From Pycnococcus provasolii (Eukaryota; Chlorophyta; Pseudoscourfieldiophyceae; Pseudoscourfieldiales; Pycnococcaceae): DNA of 64,000 nt. The notes under the pieces are model-generated. The model searched no databases. It saw only the letters and a list, made by a program, of their open reading frames with translations, and had not been told where the DNA came from. Shown here piece after piece: positions 37,577-47,151 of this stretch; the stretch's first letter is position 1; every line of letters begins with the position of its first letter. Location of the stretch: positions 434,001-498,000 of the forward strand of contig OW568867.1 of assembly GCA_938743325.2 (NCBI GenBank), in the 5' to 3' direction. A program made the translations under genes and the position numbers.

Positions 37577-39820
37577 TCACTCAATTGTCATCGCCTTCAC
37601 CACCACGTCGTGACGCTTGCCCAGCTGCTCAACCATCACAATGATCTCACCAGGAGACACAAAGCCCATTTGAACCGCAAGGTCACGAGCACGTTTCTCG
37701 AGGTGGCCATTGCCGTAGCTGTCTTCCTGCGACATCCTCGGTAGACGTGTCGTGGTTGCACCACCGCTGATGTCCATGCTGGCGCGTTCTTCCTGCAGAC
37801 GTGCAGCAGAAGATGCGTCGACTTCGGCCGCGTAAGCGCGCTGTGGCGGCGGCGGCGGCGTCGTCAGATCTGACGAGTAGTCGGACAAATACCCAGCCTC
37901 ATCTTGAGTCGCCGCCGTCGGCCCTTGGACCGTTGTTGGAGCGCCCCACTTCACCACTGTCATTCTCGCGGAATGAGTAGAAGCAGTGTCGTAGGAACTA
38001 CTAGGCGGCGAAAACATTGGCTCGACACCGCGCACCATCGACAGCTGCTTCGCCTCGAGGCTGCCATGCACGTGGTAGTGCACGCTGTTCTCCGTCGTAA
38101 CGGTGGGCACAACGAGTGCGAGCACACGTGCACGCGGGCGATATTTTGCCACGAGCTGGGCGAGGTTTATGCGTCCAGAATGGATTTCCTGCTCGTCCGA
38201 TGCGCGGAATACGACAATGATCGCGACGGAGTCGAGCTTGTCGGCAGCCTTGACGGCTGAGCTCGCGAGGCTTTCGTCACGCGACAGCGCAGAATCGTCA
38301 ATGAACTGAAGCCCGCGAACGACGTCGAACTCCGCTTCGTAGTCGAACACCATTTCAGCCTGCCTCGCGATTGCACTCACGAGCCGTACACTTTCCTCGG
38401 GAAAGAGTCCTCGGAACGTTTCCGCACCAAGCGAGATGGCGTCTGCACCATCGAGAACGAGGTTGGCGACATCTGTCGCCTCCGCACGCGTGGGGCGCGG
38501 ATTTTCCACCATGGTGTCAAAGACGCGGCTGACGAGACTTGGCTTGCCGTGCTTCGCGCACATGCGCAGCATGGACTTGAGCAAGATGGGAAACTTCTCA
38601 CTCGGCGTGTCTAGCCCAAGATTGCCGCGCGATATGAAGATGGCATCCGAAGCCCTGATGATTTCCTCAAAGTTGATGAGCCCGATGCGGCTCTCAACCT
38701 TCGCAACGATCTTCGTCTCGATCAGATTGAGCGAGTCGAGAAGCTCGCGCAAGCGCTGGATGCACTTGCGAGATCGTGTGAGGCTCAGGCAGACGTACTC
38801 CACCTTGTTGCGAGCGGCAAAGGCGCGCAGATCTTCGATGTCGTGGTCCGTGACAGTTTCCAAGTCGTTCTGTGCATTGCTGCATCCTGACAGCGAGCGC
38901 TCCATGTGGAAGACCGTCAACAGTCCCCTGAGCGATGCGCTCGTCGTAGCCTTGCAGATGACGTCGTCGCCCTCGATTTCCACCACGCGCAGGTACAGGC
39001 TCGCATTAGTCTCCGCGCCCGTGGCGAGGTAGCGCCCGATGAAGAGCTCGTCACCCTTCTCCGCCATCTGCGCAAACTTATCGTACGTGAGCGGTAAGAC
39101 GAGCTGTGCATCGAGGTGCGTTTCGTCGACGTAAGGCTTGTCCGTCGGATCGATGGTTGGCACGAGTCGCACGATGTCGCCGCTCTCGACTTCGAGCGGC
39201 GGGAGATTTGGGAATTCGTACCACGGCGCATCGCCACGGTGCACGGCAATTTCAGGACCCTTCAAATCCATGATTGTGGCGCACAGTTTTCGCGTCTGCT
39301 TCATCGCCGCGACGAGGTTGTCGTGCGCCTCCTGGTGGTACTCCGGCGTTCCCCAGCTGAAGTCGAATCGCGCGATATTCATGCCAGCTTCCAGCAGCGC
39401 CACAAGCTGCTGCTTTGATCGCGACTCCGGTCCAATTGTCACGGACACCTTCGTGTATGCGCGCGAACGCACGTCGGAGGTGCCGTAGATGCTTCCAGGT
39501 GCGAGGATTGATCCCAGCTGGTACCTTTGGCTAGGACGATTCACGTCGTCTCCTCGCATTTGCGCGAGCGAGGTTGAAGACTGCACGCGATCTTTCGTGC
39601 GCAGCTCGCCTTGCGACCGCCGAAACGACGGCATGAGCGTGACTCGTGGTCCCAGTGCTGACGAGTAGAAGTAGTCCTCGTTGGGACTGTTTCCTCCTGC
39701 TGGCATCGTCGTCGTCGTCGTCGTCGCGTCTTGTTGAGCGGATGCATATTCTCGGAAGGACGTCGCGTCGATATCTGAGGAGGAGTCGACCCTGATCGGC
39801 GCAGAAGCGGGGGGAGACAT
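37577..39820 (-). CDS. Divergent pyruvate-kinase homologue with altered metal-site residues
   Basis: The protein has 747 residues from ATG 39820; the longer upstream frame overlaps the divergent LRR gene and is rejected. A disordered leader of about 100 residues precedes the pyruvate-kinase fold (about 115-620), followed by a Pro/Ser-rich tail. Conserved family phrases are KVSVTIGPES, GMNIARFDFSWG, MDLKGPEI, KIVAKVES and ENPRPTRAEATDVANLVLDG. Compared with rabbit M1, catalytic Lys270 and Glu272 (here K374/E376), Arg73, Ser77 and Asp113 are kept. Changed are Asn75 to Asp153, His78 to Trp156, Thr114 to Leu186, Asp296 to Asn400 (RGNLG for RGDLG) and Thr328 to Ser431. The potassium and magnesium sites are thus altered. 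It may be weakly active or a regulatory pseudoenzyme. Confidence 0.85.
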   Translation of the reverse strand: MSPPASAPIRVDSSSDIDATSFREYASAQQDATTTTTTMPAGGNSPNEDYFYSSALGPRVTLMPSFRRSQGELRTKDRVQSSTSLAQMRGDDVNRPSQRYQLGSILAPGSIYGTSDVRSRAYTKVSVTIGPESRSKQQLVALLEAGMNIARFDFSWGTPEYHQEAHDNLVAAMKQTRKLCATIMDLKGPEIAVHRGDAPWYEFPNLPPLEVESGDIVRLVPTIDPTDKPYVDETHLDAQLVLPLTYDKFAQMAEKGDELFIGRYLATGAETNASLYLRVVEIEGDDVICKATTSASLRGLLTVFHMERSLSGCSNAQNDLETVTDHDIEDLRAFAARNKVEYVCLSLTRSRKCIQRLRELLDSLNLIETKIVAKVESRIGLINFEEIIRASDAIFISRGNLGLDTPSEKFPILLKSMLRMCAKHGKPSLVSRVFDTMVENPRPTRAEATDVANLVLDGADAISLGAETFRGLFPEESVRLVSAIARQAEMVFDYEAEFDVVRGLQFIDDSALSRDESLASSAVKAADKLDSVAIIVVFRASDEQEIHSGRINLAQLVAKYRPRARVLALVVPTVTTENSVHYHVHGSLEAKQLSMVRGVEPMFSPPSSSYDTASTHSARMTVVKWGAPTTVQGPTAATQDEAGYLSDYSSDLTTPPPPPQRAYAAEVDASSAARLQEERASMDISGGATTTRLPRMSQEDSYGNGHLEKRARDLAVQMGFVSPGEIIVMVEQLGKRHDVVVKAMTIE

Positions 39821-39970
39821 GGCGGCGGCGCCAGCCAAAGAGATCGATCTGCGATGGATCAAAAAATGACCAACGCCGACCCTTCCCCAAGCCGCCAAAT
39901 TAGGGGGGGCCTGGTGGAGGCTTAAGGGTAGGGCTAGGATTAGGGTTAGGATTTTCCTGATTGGGGTTTT
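39821..39970. promoter_or_regulatory. Short divergent promoter with degenerate telomere-like motifs
   Basis: Only 150 bp separate the pyruvate-kinase-like gene and the LRR gene, so both promoters must share it. It contains AGGGTAGGG, CTAGGATTAGGGTTAGGATT at about 39925-39953, a degenerate form of the TTAGGG motif seen upstream of other genes here. Confidence 0.5.
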
Positions 39971-41308
39971 ATGCGACGGAATGGCGCCATTGCGCCAACG
40001 ACGACGCGCAGGCAACAAGATCAAGACCGGCACGTGACGCAACTCGAAAGGATGCACCTCGTGATCGACATCGTCTGCGCGTGGCAAATGAGCGAGCACC
40101 ACAACTTCAGAGGTGCAGCGCGCGACATGTGCGGTCGCTGGGCGATGGTATCCCGTGCATGGCGAGATGCAGTGAGGACGAATGTTAATTACATCAAAGC
40201 ATATCACTTTAAGTCTGAACGAGCGCGCATGCTGACGGAAGGCATGCTCAGCACAAACGATGTCGTGCACACGGTTAGTTTGCGACATTGCCATGTCGGC
40301 ATCCATGGTGCGCGGGCTTTCGCAGATTTGTTTCGCGCAAATACCAACACGTCGCTGACTTCGCTCGATCTCTGCTCGAGCGGCATTGGCGTCAAGGGCG
40401 CGTGTGCGTTGGGAGATGCTCTCAAAACCAATTCAACACTCCACACGCTTGACATTTCAGGCAACATGGTTGGCGTCAAGGGCGCAAAGGCGCTTGCAAA
40501 TGCGCTTCGCGTCAACAACAATACCGCACTTCATACGCTCCGCCTCACATCGAAACAAATTGGCAACGGGGGTGCGATGGCGCTCGCCGAGATGCTACGC
40601 AATAATACGGCGTTGCACGAGCTCGCGATCAATGGAGACTTCGACGTTCGTGACTGGGACTTCGGCATTCGCGCCGAGGGCGCGCGTGCGTTGGCAAATG
40701 CTCTCAAAACCAATTCAACGCTCCACACGCTTGACATCGCATACAACATGGTTGGCGTCGATGGCGCAAAGGCGCTTGCTGATGCGCTTCGGGTCAATAC
40801 AACACTTGCGATCATGCACGTCGACATGAACAAAATTGGCGACGAGGGTGCGATAGCGCTTGCTGATGCGCTTCGCGTCAATAATAGCAACGCTGCACTA
40901 CACACGCTCCGCCTCAAGTCGAACAATGTTGGTGTCGAGGGTACTCATGCGCTCGCCGAGATGCTTCGCGTCAACACGACATTGCAGTACATAGATCTTG
41001 GGTACAATGATGGAGGCGACACGGGCGCTAAAGCATTTGCTGATGTGCTTCGAACTAATGTGGCGCTGCGAAAACTTGACCTCAATCAAAACGATATCAA
41101 CGTGGAGGGCACGGACGCGCTTGTTGAGGCCTTGTCGAGCAACGACAAGCTCAAGGAGCTTAATATCGCAGACAATCCGGGAGTCGGGTACAGTTGGGAC
41201 ATCATGTCCTGGTGGGATGACTTGGATGGTGACGGCGACGATGATCATACCGCCGTCGGCGATTCGCGTGTTACTAAGCGTTCAGATTGTTCAAGTTTTG
41301 TTGCTTGA
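39971..41308 (+). CDS. Leucine-rich-repeat protein (RNI/NLRC3-like)
   Basis: The protein has 445 residues from ATG 39971. An N-terminal segment (HNFRGAARDMCGRWAMVSRAWRD) resembles a degenerate F-box-like helix pair. It is followed by about ten LRRs of 28 residues of the ribonuclease-inhibitor type: TLHTLDISGNMVGVKGAKAL, ALHTLRLKSNNVGVEGTHAL and similar. Many units share long identical phrases, indicating expansion by duplication. The C-terminus is acidic (DDLDGDGDDDH). Such solenoids bind proteins. If the N-terminal helices are an F-box, it would be a substrate receptor of an SCF ligase, but that is speculative. No transmembrane segment or signal peptide. Confidence 0.82.
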   Translation: MRRNGAIAPTTTRRQQDQDRHVTQLERMHLVIDIVCAWQMSEHHNFRGAARDMCGRWAMVSRAWRDAVRTNVNYIKAYHFKSERARMLTEGMLSTNDVVHTVSLRHCHVGIHGARAFADLFRANTNTSLTSLDLCSSGIGVKGACALGDALKTNSTLHTLDISGNMVGVKGAKALANALRVNNNTALHTLRLTSKQIGNGGAMALAEMLRNNTALHELAINGDFDVRDWDFGIRAEGARALANALKTNSTLHTLDIAYNMVGVDGAKALADALRVNTTLAIMHVDMNKIGDEGAIALADALRVNNSNAALHTLRLKSNNVGVEGTHALAEMLRVNTTLQYIDLGYNDGGDTGAKAFADVLRTNVALRKLDLNQNDINVEGTDALVEALSSNDKLKELNIADNPGVGYSWDIMSWWDDLDGDGDDDHTAVGDSRVTKRSDCSSFVA

Positions 41309-41473
41309 AATTCTCTGAAATAAAATATGTGCCACGTATTCAAAAAACATCAATCCATCCATAGCCCTGGTGAATGTGAAAGGCGCGTGAAATGGACGAC
41401 CGCTGGACGAAGTAAACCTAAACTTTACGATAGTAGTTCCATTACTGAATGAGTTAATCTTAGGACATCATCC

Positions 41474-44400
41474 CTATTCCCTTCCACCTTCGCCTTTTTC
41501 CACAAGTTGCTTGTACATCGAGTTCGAAGTCGCAACGAGCTCGTGAGGCGTACCACTTTCCACAAGCCGACCTTGATCCATCACAAAAATCAAGTCGCTA
41601 TCGCTGATGGTCGCGATGCGATGCGCAACAATCAATTTCGTGGGATTGTTATCGAAACCTGTACGAATGACGTGCTGGATGGCTTCGTCCGTCGAGGCAT
41701 CGCACGCTGAAGTCGCCTCATCAAGTGCAACCACAACACACTTGCGCACGAGTGCCCTTGCAATGCAGATGAGCTGTTTCATGCCAAGTGAGAAGTTTCC
41801 CGCGTTGTCGAAGACAACCAAGTCGAGCAGATTCTGCGTTGTTGACGACAATGCAGGATAGTCACCATCACTACCACCACCTCTCCAGCTGTCGGGAGCA
41901 ATCGCATTTGCAAATTGCACCTTCTGTAGCACCTCCAGCAAGATGGCGTCGTCATGCAGACCCTCTGGATCGAGATTGCGACGCACGGTACCAGAAAAGA
42001 GGATGCTTTCCTGCGGGATGAGGCTGATGACTCTCGAGCGCAGATAGCCAAGTTTTACCAGGTGCTCGTCGTCGATATTCACACCGTCGAGCTCGACGAC
42101 TCCCTCGTTGACATCTGCGAGGCGTAGAAGGCGAACGAGTAGCGAGGACTTTCCTGACCCGGTTCTACCGCAGATCCCCACACGCGCGCCGGCGGGGACA
42201 TCGAAACTTACGTCTTTCAGCACGCGTGGCATGGTGGCACGATATCGCATGCCCACGTTCCGAAATCGAAGCTTACCGCTATGCGGCCAAGCTTCTGGAA
42301 GTGACGATGACACGACGACGGCGGAGAGGTCCTCCTCCTCCTCCTCCTGCTTGTTATCCATGATCATGGCGGCGAGACGATGTTCCTCCTCCTCTGATTT
42401 CACATCTGCGTACTCGAGAAGCCGCTCGGCAGCCACAACGGTAATCTCCATTTGACTGCCGAGCATCACCAGAAAGCCAAGCAGCGTTGTGATTGTCATG
42501 CACTGGCTGATTGCCAAACCAGCCGTGGCAGCGCCGCCGCCACCACCAAATAACCACGACATCCAAGGTGAAGTGTCAGCCATCGGCCCACCCGACTTTG
42601 TGAGTATGATTGGCACAAGTGCAAGCAACGAAGCCACACCCACAAGAGTGGCGCCGATCAAGTCAAGTCTTACGCTTAGCCAACGATTAAGCAATTGTCC
42701 TAGGAAGAATGCGCGACTGTAGCAGTCTATGCGTGTAACCTGCTTGGCAATCAGACGGTCGACACATCCAAATGCCCTGTACGTTTCTGCACCATCCATC
42801 GCCTCGGAAAGAGCTTTGAAGACTGGCGATTTCGCGGTGGATGAGAGACGCTTGCATTCCCGACTCGTGCGTAGGAAGAAATCGCCAAATGCACGATAGA
42901 TGATCGCAATCGGTGGAATGACCACGACGCTGAGCGGAAGGACAATTGCCACACTCACCACCGAAGAAGCCACAGTTGCGAGCAGACCAACGAAATTCAG
43001 CAACGTATTCGCAACGCTTTCGTCCACTTGCTCCATATCAGACGCAAAGCGATTCAAAATGCGTCCAGTAGGATTGCTCTGGAAAAATGACAGTGGTGCA
43101 TATAGGATGCCGCCTAGCAGATCCCGGTGGAGGATCTTTGAAGCGCGCTGAGATGCCAAGCACATGCCAATGTTTCTTGACAGAATCATGACCAGTGAGA
43201 CGAGTGTTAGGCTTGCATAGACGATCTCGTAGACGCTCGATGACGTATGCCACTCGTCATCTACCCAAGCCTTGAGATAGAGCTGTATGATAGCAGGGAA
43301 GCTGTTCCCGACGACAATCAACAGTATCACCACCAAACCCACCATTGGGCCGCCAGCGGCAGAGAAGTACCTGCGGTACACGTGCATTGATATAGCACCT
43401 GTGCTGCGTTTTTCCTCTGCAACGATGTTGTTGCTTGCACTTGGTCGTCGAGGTGAAGAAGAAGGGAGAAGAGGATGATGCGATGCGTCATTGTCCTCCT
43501 GGTCCGCGATGACAGCCTCGTCGTCGGGCGCCAATTCTTCCTCCCAGGTCACATCACTGCTATCATCCTCATCCTGATCTTCAACAAGGAGATCCACACC
43601 TTTAATTCGCGGGCTCGCGTGTTCAAGAAATTCTCGAAAACTGCCAATTTCCTTCTGTTCTTGCAGTGCATTCGTGTTGTTGTTTTCGTCCTGGTTTGAC
43701 ATGGCATACGGAAGGCTCACGTATGACGGTACGCGGCTCTGCGCAACTAGCATGCCACGCTGTTCGAGGTCAGCGAACGACGCCATCGCCGCAATCTCAC
43801 CGTAGCGCATCGAGATCACCCGATCACATCGAGACGCAAAGGCAAGGCTGTGCGTGACGAGAATGACACCAACGCGTACGCCGGGAGGAGGAGACATCAT
43901 GAGCTTTTTGATGCATTGCTCGAAGATGTGCTCACCAACATGCGCATCGACGGCGCTGAGCGGGTCGTCCAAGAGAAAGAGCACGAGAGAATCTCCGCTA
44001 TCCTCCGTTTTTTTTCTTTCGTCAAATAGCGTATACAAAGCACGTGCGAGAGCCACGCGCTGCTTTTGTCCGCCACTTAGACCGACGCCCATCTCTCCAA
44101 TCTCCGTCAGATCTCCTTGAGGAAGCAGCGCTAAATCCGGGCTGAGCGCACATGCCTCTATGCAAACTTGGTACGACAAAGGGTCGTAGCTCCGGCCAAA
44201 CAACACATTCTCGCGTAATGTTGCGTTCTCGACGAACGCCTTCTGGCTGGTGTACGCCAGCTTTACTCCGGGCGCTAGCACTGACGTGCCAGCGATGCGC
44301 CGCATCTCGCCAAGCATGGCTAAGAGAAGTGAGCTCTTCCCACAACCAACGGATCCCACAACACCGACAAGCTCACCTGTAGACACCTGAAGACACAAAC

Positions 44401-45886
44401 GTTGAAGCTCGAAGACGTGTTGATTTTCGCTCGTGCTGCGCTGTCGCATGAATGCGAAGCTCGCATCTTCCATCAGGAGCAGTGACGATGCCTTTGCAAG
44501 TGGCATACCCATCGGCGTCTCCTCTTTGCTCACAGAAGCTTCATGATCGTTGCCGTCGAGCTCTTCCATTGCGAGGAAATTCGAAATGCGCCCGAGTGCA
44601 ACGGACATCTCAAGCATTTGTGAAAGAGCAGCTGGCAGCTGGATCAATGGGAGACGTAGTCGATTGATGTACTGCGCACTGACGAATGCCACAGTTGCGG
44701 GCAGGCCGTCGCCGTGCAAAGCACTGTACACGGCGATAGACACAAACGTCAAGAGATTCGGGAGTGCCATAAACAGGACACCGAAAGCCGCTCCTACGAG
44801 TCCGTAGCGGAGCAAAAGTCCAAGCTCGACACCACGAGCCTTGGAAATGCGTTCGATGAAGAACGGTTCCCATCCACTCGCCTTGATGATGCTGATGGCT
44901 GATAACGCCTCGCTCGTCAACGAAATGCGCTGATCTTTCGCCGCCATCTTCTTTTTCTGCACGCTTCTGACAATCTGAGAGAAGAACACGGTGAGAGGAA
45001 TGCTCGCGAAAATCGTAGCGAGACACGAAAGTGTCGCCACAGTGCCTACGATCGCGTTCAAGTAGTAGCATGCCAGTCCAATTTGCAGCGGTCCTCCCCA
45101 CACAGCATCGATGCTATAGCCCACGAAGGAAAAGAGACGTGCTGCATCTGTGGAGGCGATGTTGACCACTTGCCCTACGGACGATGACGACGACGGCGAC
45201 GACGACGACGACGAGCTGCCTTCGCCTTCCAGGCGAGGGATCCTGAGTGTTTTTGCGTAAAGCATCTGCGTACATGCTGATTGCATGCGTAGCCCAACAC
45301 GCTGGCTGCGGTACTGGAAATGCTGCTGGAGAAGGCTCGCGAGGCACGTGAAGATGCCGAGGATGATCACAAGCCCACCACCACCAAAGCCGTCGGCGAG
45401 AAGTGCACGACACGGCGCCGATGTGGAACTGTGACACACCGCAGCGACACTCTTCTGATACCAGCGTGGCATCGCCTCGTGCTTCGCTCCTGCGGTGATG
45501 TACGTAAGCAGCTGCTCAAGGAGTTTCGGTGGCACGAAGTTGGCAAGAATCTGAAGAAGCTTGAGGAACTGGGAGAAGACGAAGAGTCGCCAATTCACGT
45601 TCCACAGCGCGCGTAGCAAAACCATCGCAGCACGTCCCTCCATTCGCCGCGCATCCCGTCGAAGTCGATCCCAGTGTTGCTGCACTTGCTCACCTTGGTA
45701 TTCACTGCGATCGTCGTCTGGAAGCCGCAGGAGGTGATCGTGCGTGATGTTGCCTCCCAAAGATTTCGTCTTGTGCATTTGCGGCGTGACCCAAGCGAAG
45801 TAGAGACGCGACAGCATGGAGGCATGCTCCTCCCACACGCGTGGCGGCTGATTTGGTGGTGGTGGTTGCTGCTGCGATGCCGCCAT
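41474..45886 (-). CDS. ABC transporter, subfamily C (MRP type), full-length
   Basis: The protein has 1470 residues from ATG 45886 with the arrangement TMD1-NBD1-TMD2-NBD2; the extra N-terminal TMD0 is absent. NBD1 has VGSVGCGKSS (Walker A), VGLSGGQKQR (signature) and LFLLDDPLSAVD (Walker B). The D after the Walker B Asp instead of Glu is typical for ABCC proteins, making site 1 degenerate. NBD2 has CGRTGSGKSS, a modified signature FSLGMKQLICIARALV, and VVALDEATSACD with the catalytic Glu. A Ser-rich insertion lies in TMD1 (about residues 235-250) and an acidic linker joins the halves. It likely exports glutathione conjugates or organic anions across the vacuolar or plasma membrane; the substrate is not determinable. 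Confidence 0.92.
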   Translation of the reverse strand: MAASQQQPPPPNQPPRVWEEHASMLSRLYFAWVTPQMHKTKSLGGNITHDHLLRLPDDDRSEYQGEQVQQHWDRLRRDARRMEGRAAMVLLRALWNVNWRLFVFSQFLKLLQILANFVPPKLLEQLLTYITAGAKHEAMPRWYQKSVAAVCHSSTSAPCRALLADGFGGGGLVIILGIFTCLASLLQQHFQYRSQRVGLRMQSACTQMLYAKTLRIPRLEGEGSSSSSSSPSSSSSVGQVVNIASTDAARLFSFVGYSIDAVWGGPLQIGLACYYLNAIVGTVATLSCLATIFASIPLTVFFSQIVRSVQKKKMAAKDQRISLTSEALSAISIIKASGWEPFFIERISKARGVELGLLLRYGLVGAAFGVLFMALPNLLTFVSIAVYSALHGDGLPATVAFVSAQYINRLRLPLIQLPAALSQMLEMSVALGRISNFLAMEELDGNDHEASVSKEETPMGMPLAKASSLLLMEDASFAFMRQRSTSENQHVFELQRLCLQVSTGELVGVVGSVGCGKSSLLLAMLGEMRRIAGTSVLAPGVKLAYTSQKAFVENATLRENVLFGRSYDPLSYQVCIEACALSPDLALLPQGDLTEIGEMGVGLSGGQKQRVALARALYTLFDERKKTEDSGDSLVLFLLDDPLSAVDAHVGEHIFEQCIKKLMMSPPPGVRVGVILVTHSLAFASRCDRVISMRYGEIAAMASFADLEQRGMLVAQSRVPSYVSLPYAMSNQDENNNTNALQEQKEIGSFREFLEHASPRIKGVDLLVEDQDEDDSSDVTWEEELAPDDEAVIADQEDNDASHHPLLPSSSPRRPSASNNIVAEEKRSTGAISMHVYRRYFSAAGGPMVGLVVILLIVVGNSFPAIIQLYLKAWVDDEWHTSSSVYEIVYASLTLVSLVMILSRNIGMCLASQRASKILHRDLLGGILYAPLSFFQSNPTGRILNRFASDMEQVDESVANTLLNFVGLLATVASSVVSVAIVLPLSVVVIPPIAIIYRAFGDFFLRTSRECKRLSSTAKSPVFKALSEAMDGAETYRAFGCVDRLIAKQVTRIDCYSRAFFLGQLLNRWLSVRLDLIGATLVGVASLLALVPIILTKSGGPMADTSPWMSWLFGGGGGAATAGLAISQCMTITTLLGFLVMLGSQMEITVVAAERLLEYADVKSEEEEHRLAAMIMDNKQEEEEEDLSAVVVSSSLPEAWPHSGKLRFRNVGMRYRATMPRVLKDVSFDVPAGARVGICGRTGSGKSSLLVRLLRLADVNEGVVELDGVNIDDEHLVKLGYLRSRVISLIPQESILFSGTVRRNLDPEGLHDDAILLEVLQKVQFANAIAPDSWRGGGSDGDYPALSSTTQNLLDLVVFDNAGNFSLGMKQLICIARALVRKCVVVALDEATSACDASTDEAIQHVIRTGFDNNPTKLIVAHRIATISDSDLIFVMDQGRLVESGTPHELVATSNSMYKQLVEKGEGGRE

Positions 45887-46062
45887 GAATGAGATGATTA
45901 TATATTTGTATTTTTTATTTTCAGAGATCACACAGCGATGGCGGAGGAGTCGGCGTTTATTCTAGGCGGCGGGTGCCGAGAATTATTCGGGGTTGGTCCG
46001 ATCGAACCACTTCGTTGGGCGTCTGCCAATAGACTACCCTACAATTTATATGTGACAAAAAA

Positions 46063-47151
46063 TCAGCACTCATCATCCATGTCCACGACCTTCACACAGC
46101 CGTTCGCATAGCCAGCCGCGGCGTATCGAAAGTCATCGCCATGAGAATTCGTCGTTCCATGGTGAATTAACAAAGCGCGAACCGCAATCACGTCGTCATC
46201 GTCTTCGGCAGGTCCAAGCGCCGCGACCCGCCCGCAAGGCGCTAAAGAGGGCAGTTTCCACCTGCGCACGACGCCGTCCGCGCCTCCACTCCAAACCTCG
46301 TCGTTCGACTTCAGAGCGAGGCACAGCACTTGCTTCTGCTCGTGCGCACCTTCGGCGATGGCGATAAGCTCGAGTCGGTCAGTGCCACGCACCTGCAGTG
46401 CGCCGTCGTATCCTCCACTCACGACCACCTCGCCATTTAACGCGCCAACAAGCGCAGGTACTCTACCCGCGTGTGCGCGCTCGACAGCGGCAATTTCAAG
46501 CGGCGGTCCCTTGCTGTCGACGCGGAACGTTCGCACGGAGCCGTCTGCGCCTCCGCTGGCGATGACGTCGCCGTTTCTGCCGACGGGGGCGAGCGCAAGC
46601 ACGTCGCCGGTGAAGAGACGTACGTCGTCGCTGGCGTTGTTCGCTCCTCGACCGCGCCACGCCTTGACGAAATTGCACCCGCACGATACCAGCCTGTTGG
46701 CGTCGTTTTCGGTCGTCGCCAACGCTCGCACCCATCCTGTGTGCGGTCCTAGTTTTCGAAATGTCGCGTTTGTGTCGAGCGACGGGACGTCGCGTGCGAC
46801 GACGTATTTGCTCGCCAGTCCGCAGAGAAGAACGTGCGCCTCATCGGCGTGCAAGCTGAACGCGACGTCCGGCGCGACGTTGATTTCTTGTCTTAGAAGC
46901 TTTGTTGCGGGGTCAAGCAGTGCAATGGTACCTGAGAGGTTTGCATATGCGAGGAAGTTACCATCATCATCAGGGACGTGAGCGAGCGCGGTGACTGCTG
47001 CTCCCTTACAAGCTGATGATGTACAAGCTGATGATGAACCAGCACCTACAGCACAAACCTTCTTACGAATCCTTAAAGGTAAGCTTCTTCTTCTGCTAAA
47101 CTTATGAGGAGAATGCCGAGTGCATCGTCGTGGCGTGGATGGACACATCAT
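46063..47151 (-). CDS. WD40-repeat protein, possibly plastid-targeted
   Basis: The protein has 362 residues from ATG 47151 (an upstream GTG is in frame but not preferred). The first 45 residues are rich in Arg, Ser, Thr and Pro and nearly free of acids (CPSTPRRCTRHSPHKFSRRR), with a possible VCAVGAG cleavage site as in chloroplast transit peptides. The rest contains about six or seven degenerate WD40 blades, for example GDVIASGGADGSVRTFRV, GEVVVSGGYDGALQVRG and DEVWSGGADGVVRRWKL. It most likely forms one propeller serving as a protein-binding platform. No orthologue is recognised. Confidence 0.78.
   Translation of the reverse strand: MMCPSTPRRCTRHSPHKFSRRRSLPLRIRKKVCAVGAGSSSACTSSACKGAAVTALAHVPDDDGNFLAYANLSGTIALLDPATKLLRQEINVAPDVAFSLHADEAHVLLCGLASKYVVARDVPSLDTNATFRKLGPHTGWVRALATTENDANRLVSCGCNFVKAWRGRGANNASDDVRLFTGDVLALAPVGRNGDVIASGGADGSVRTFRVDSKGPPLEIAAVERAHAGRVPALVGALNGEVVVSGGYDGALQVRGTDRLELIAIAEGAHEQKQVLCLALKSNDEVWSGGADGVVRRWKLPSLAPCGRVAALGPAEDDDDVIAVRALLIHHGTTNSHGDDFRYAAAGYANGCVKVVDMDDEC

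Noticed and set aside
39821-40306. Longer N-terminus for the pyruvate-kinase homologue
   Set aside because: The upstream frame overlaps the divergent LRR gene and is Arg/His-rich shadow sequence; ATG 39820 gives a sensible start.
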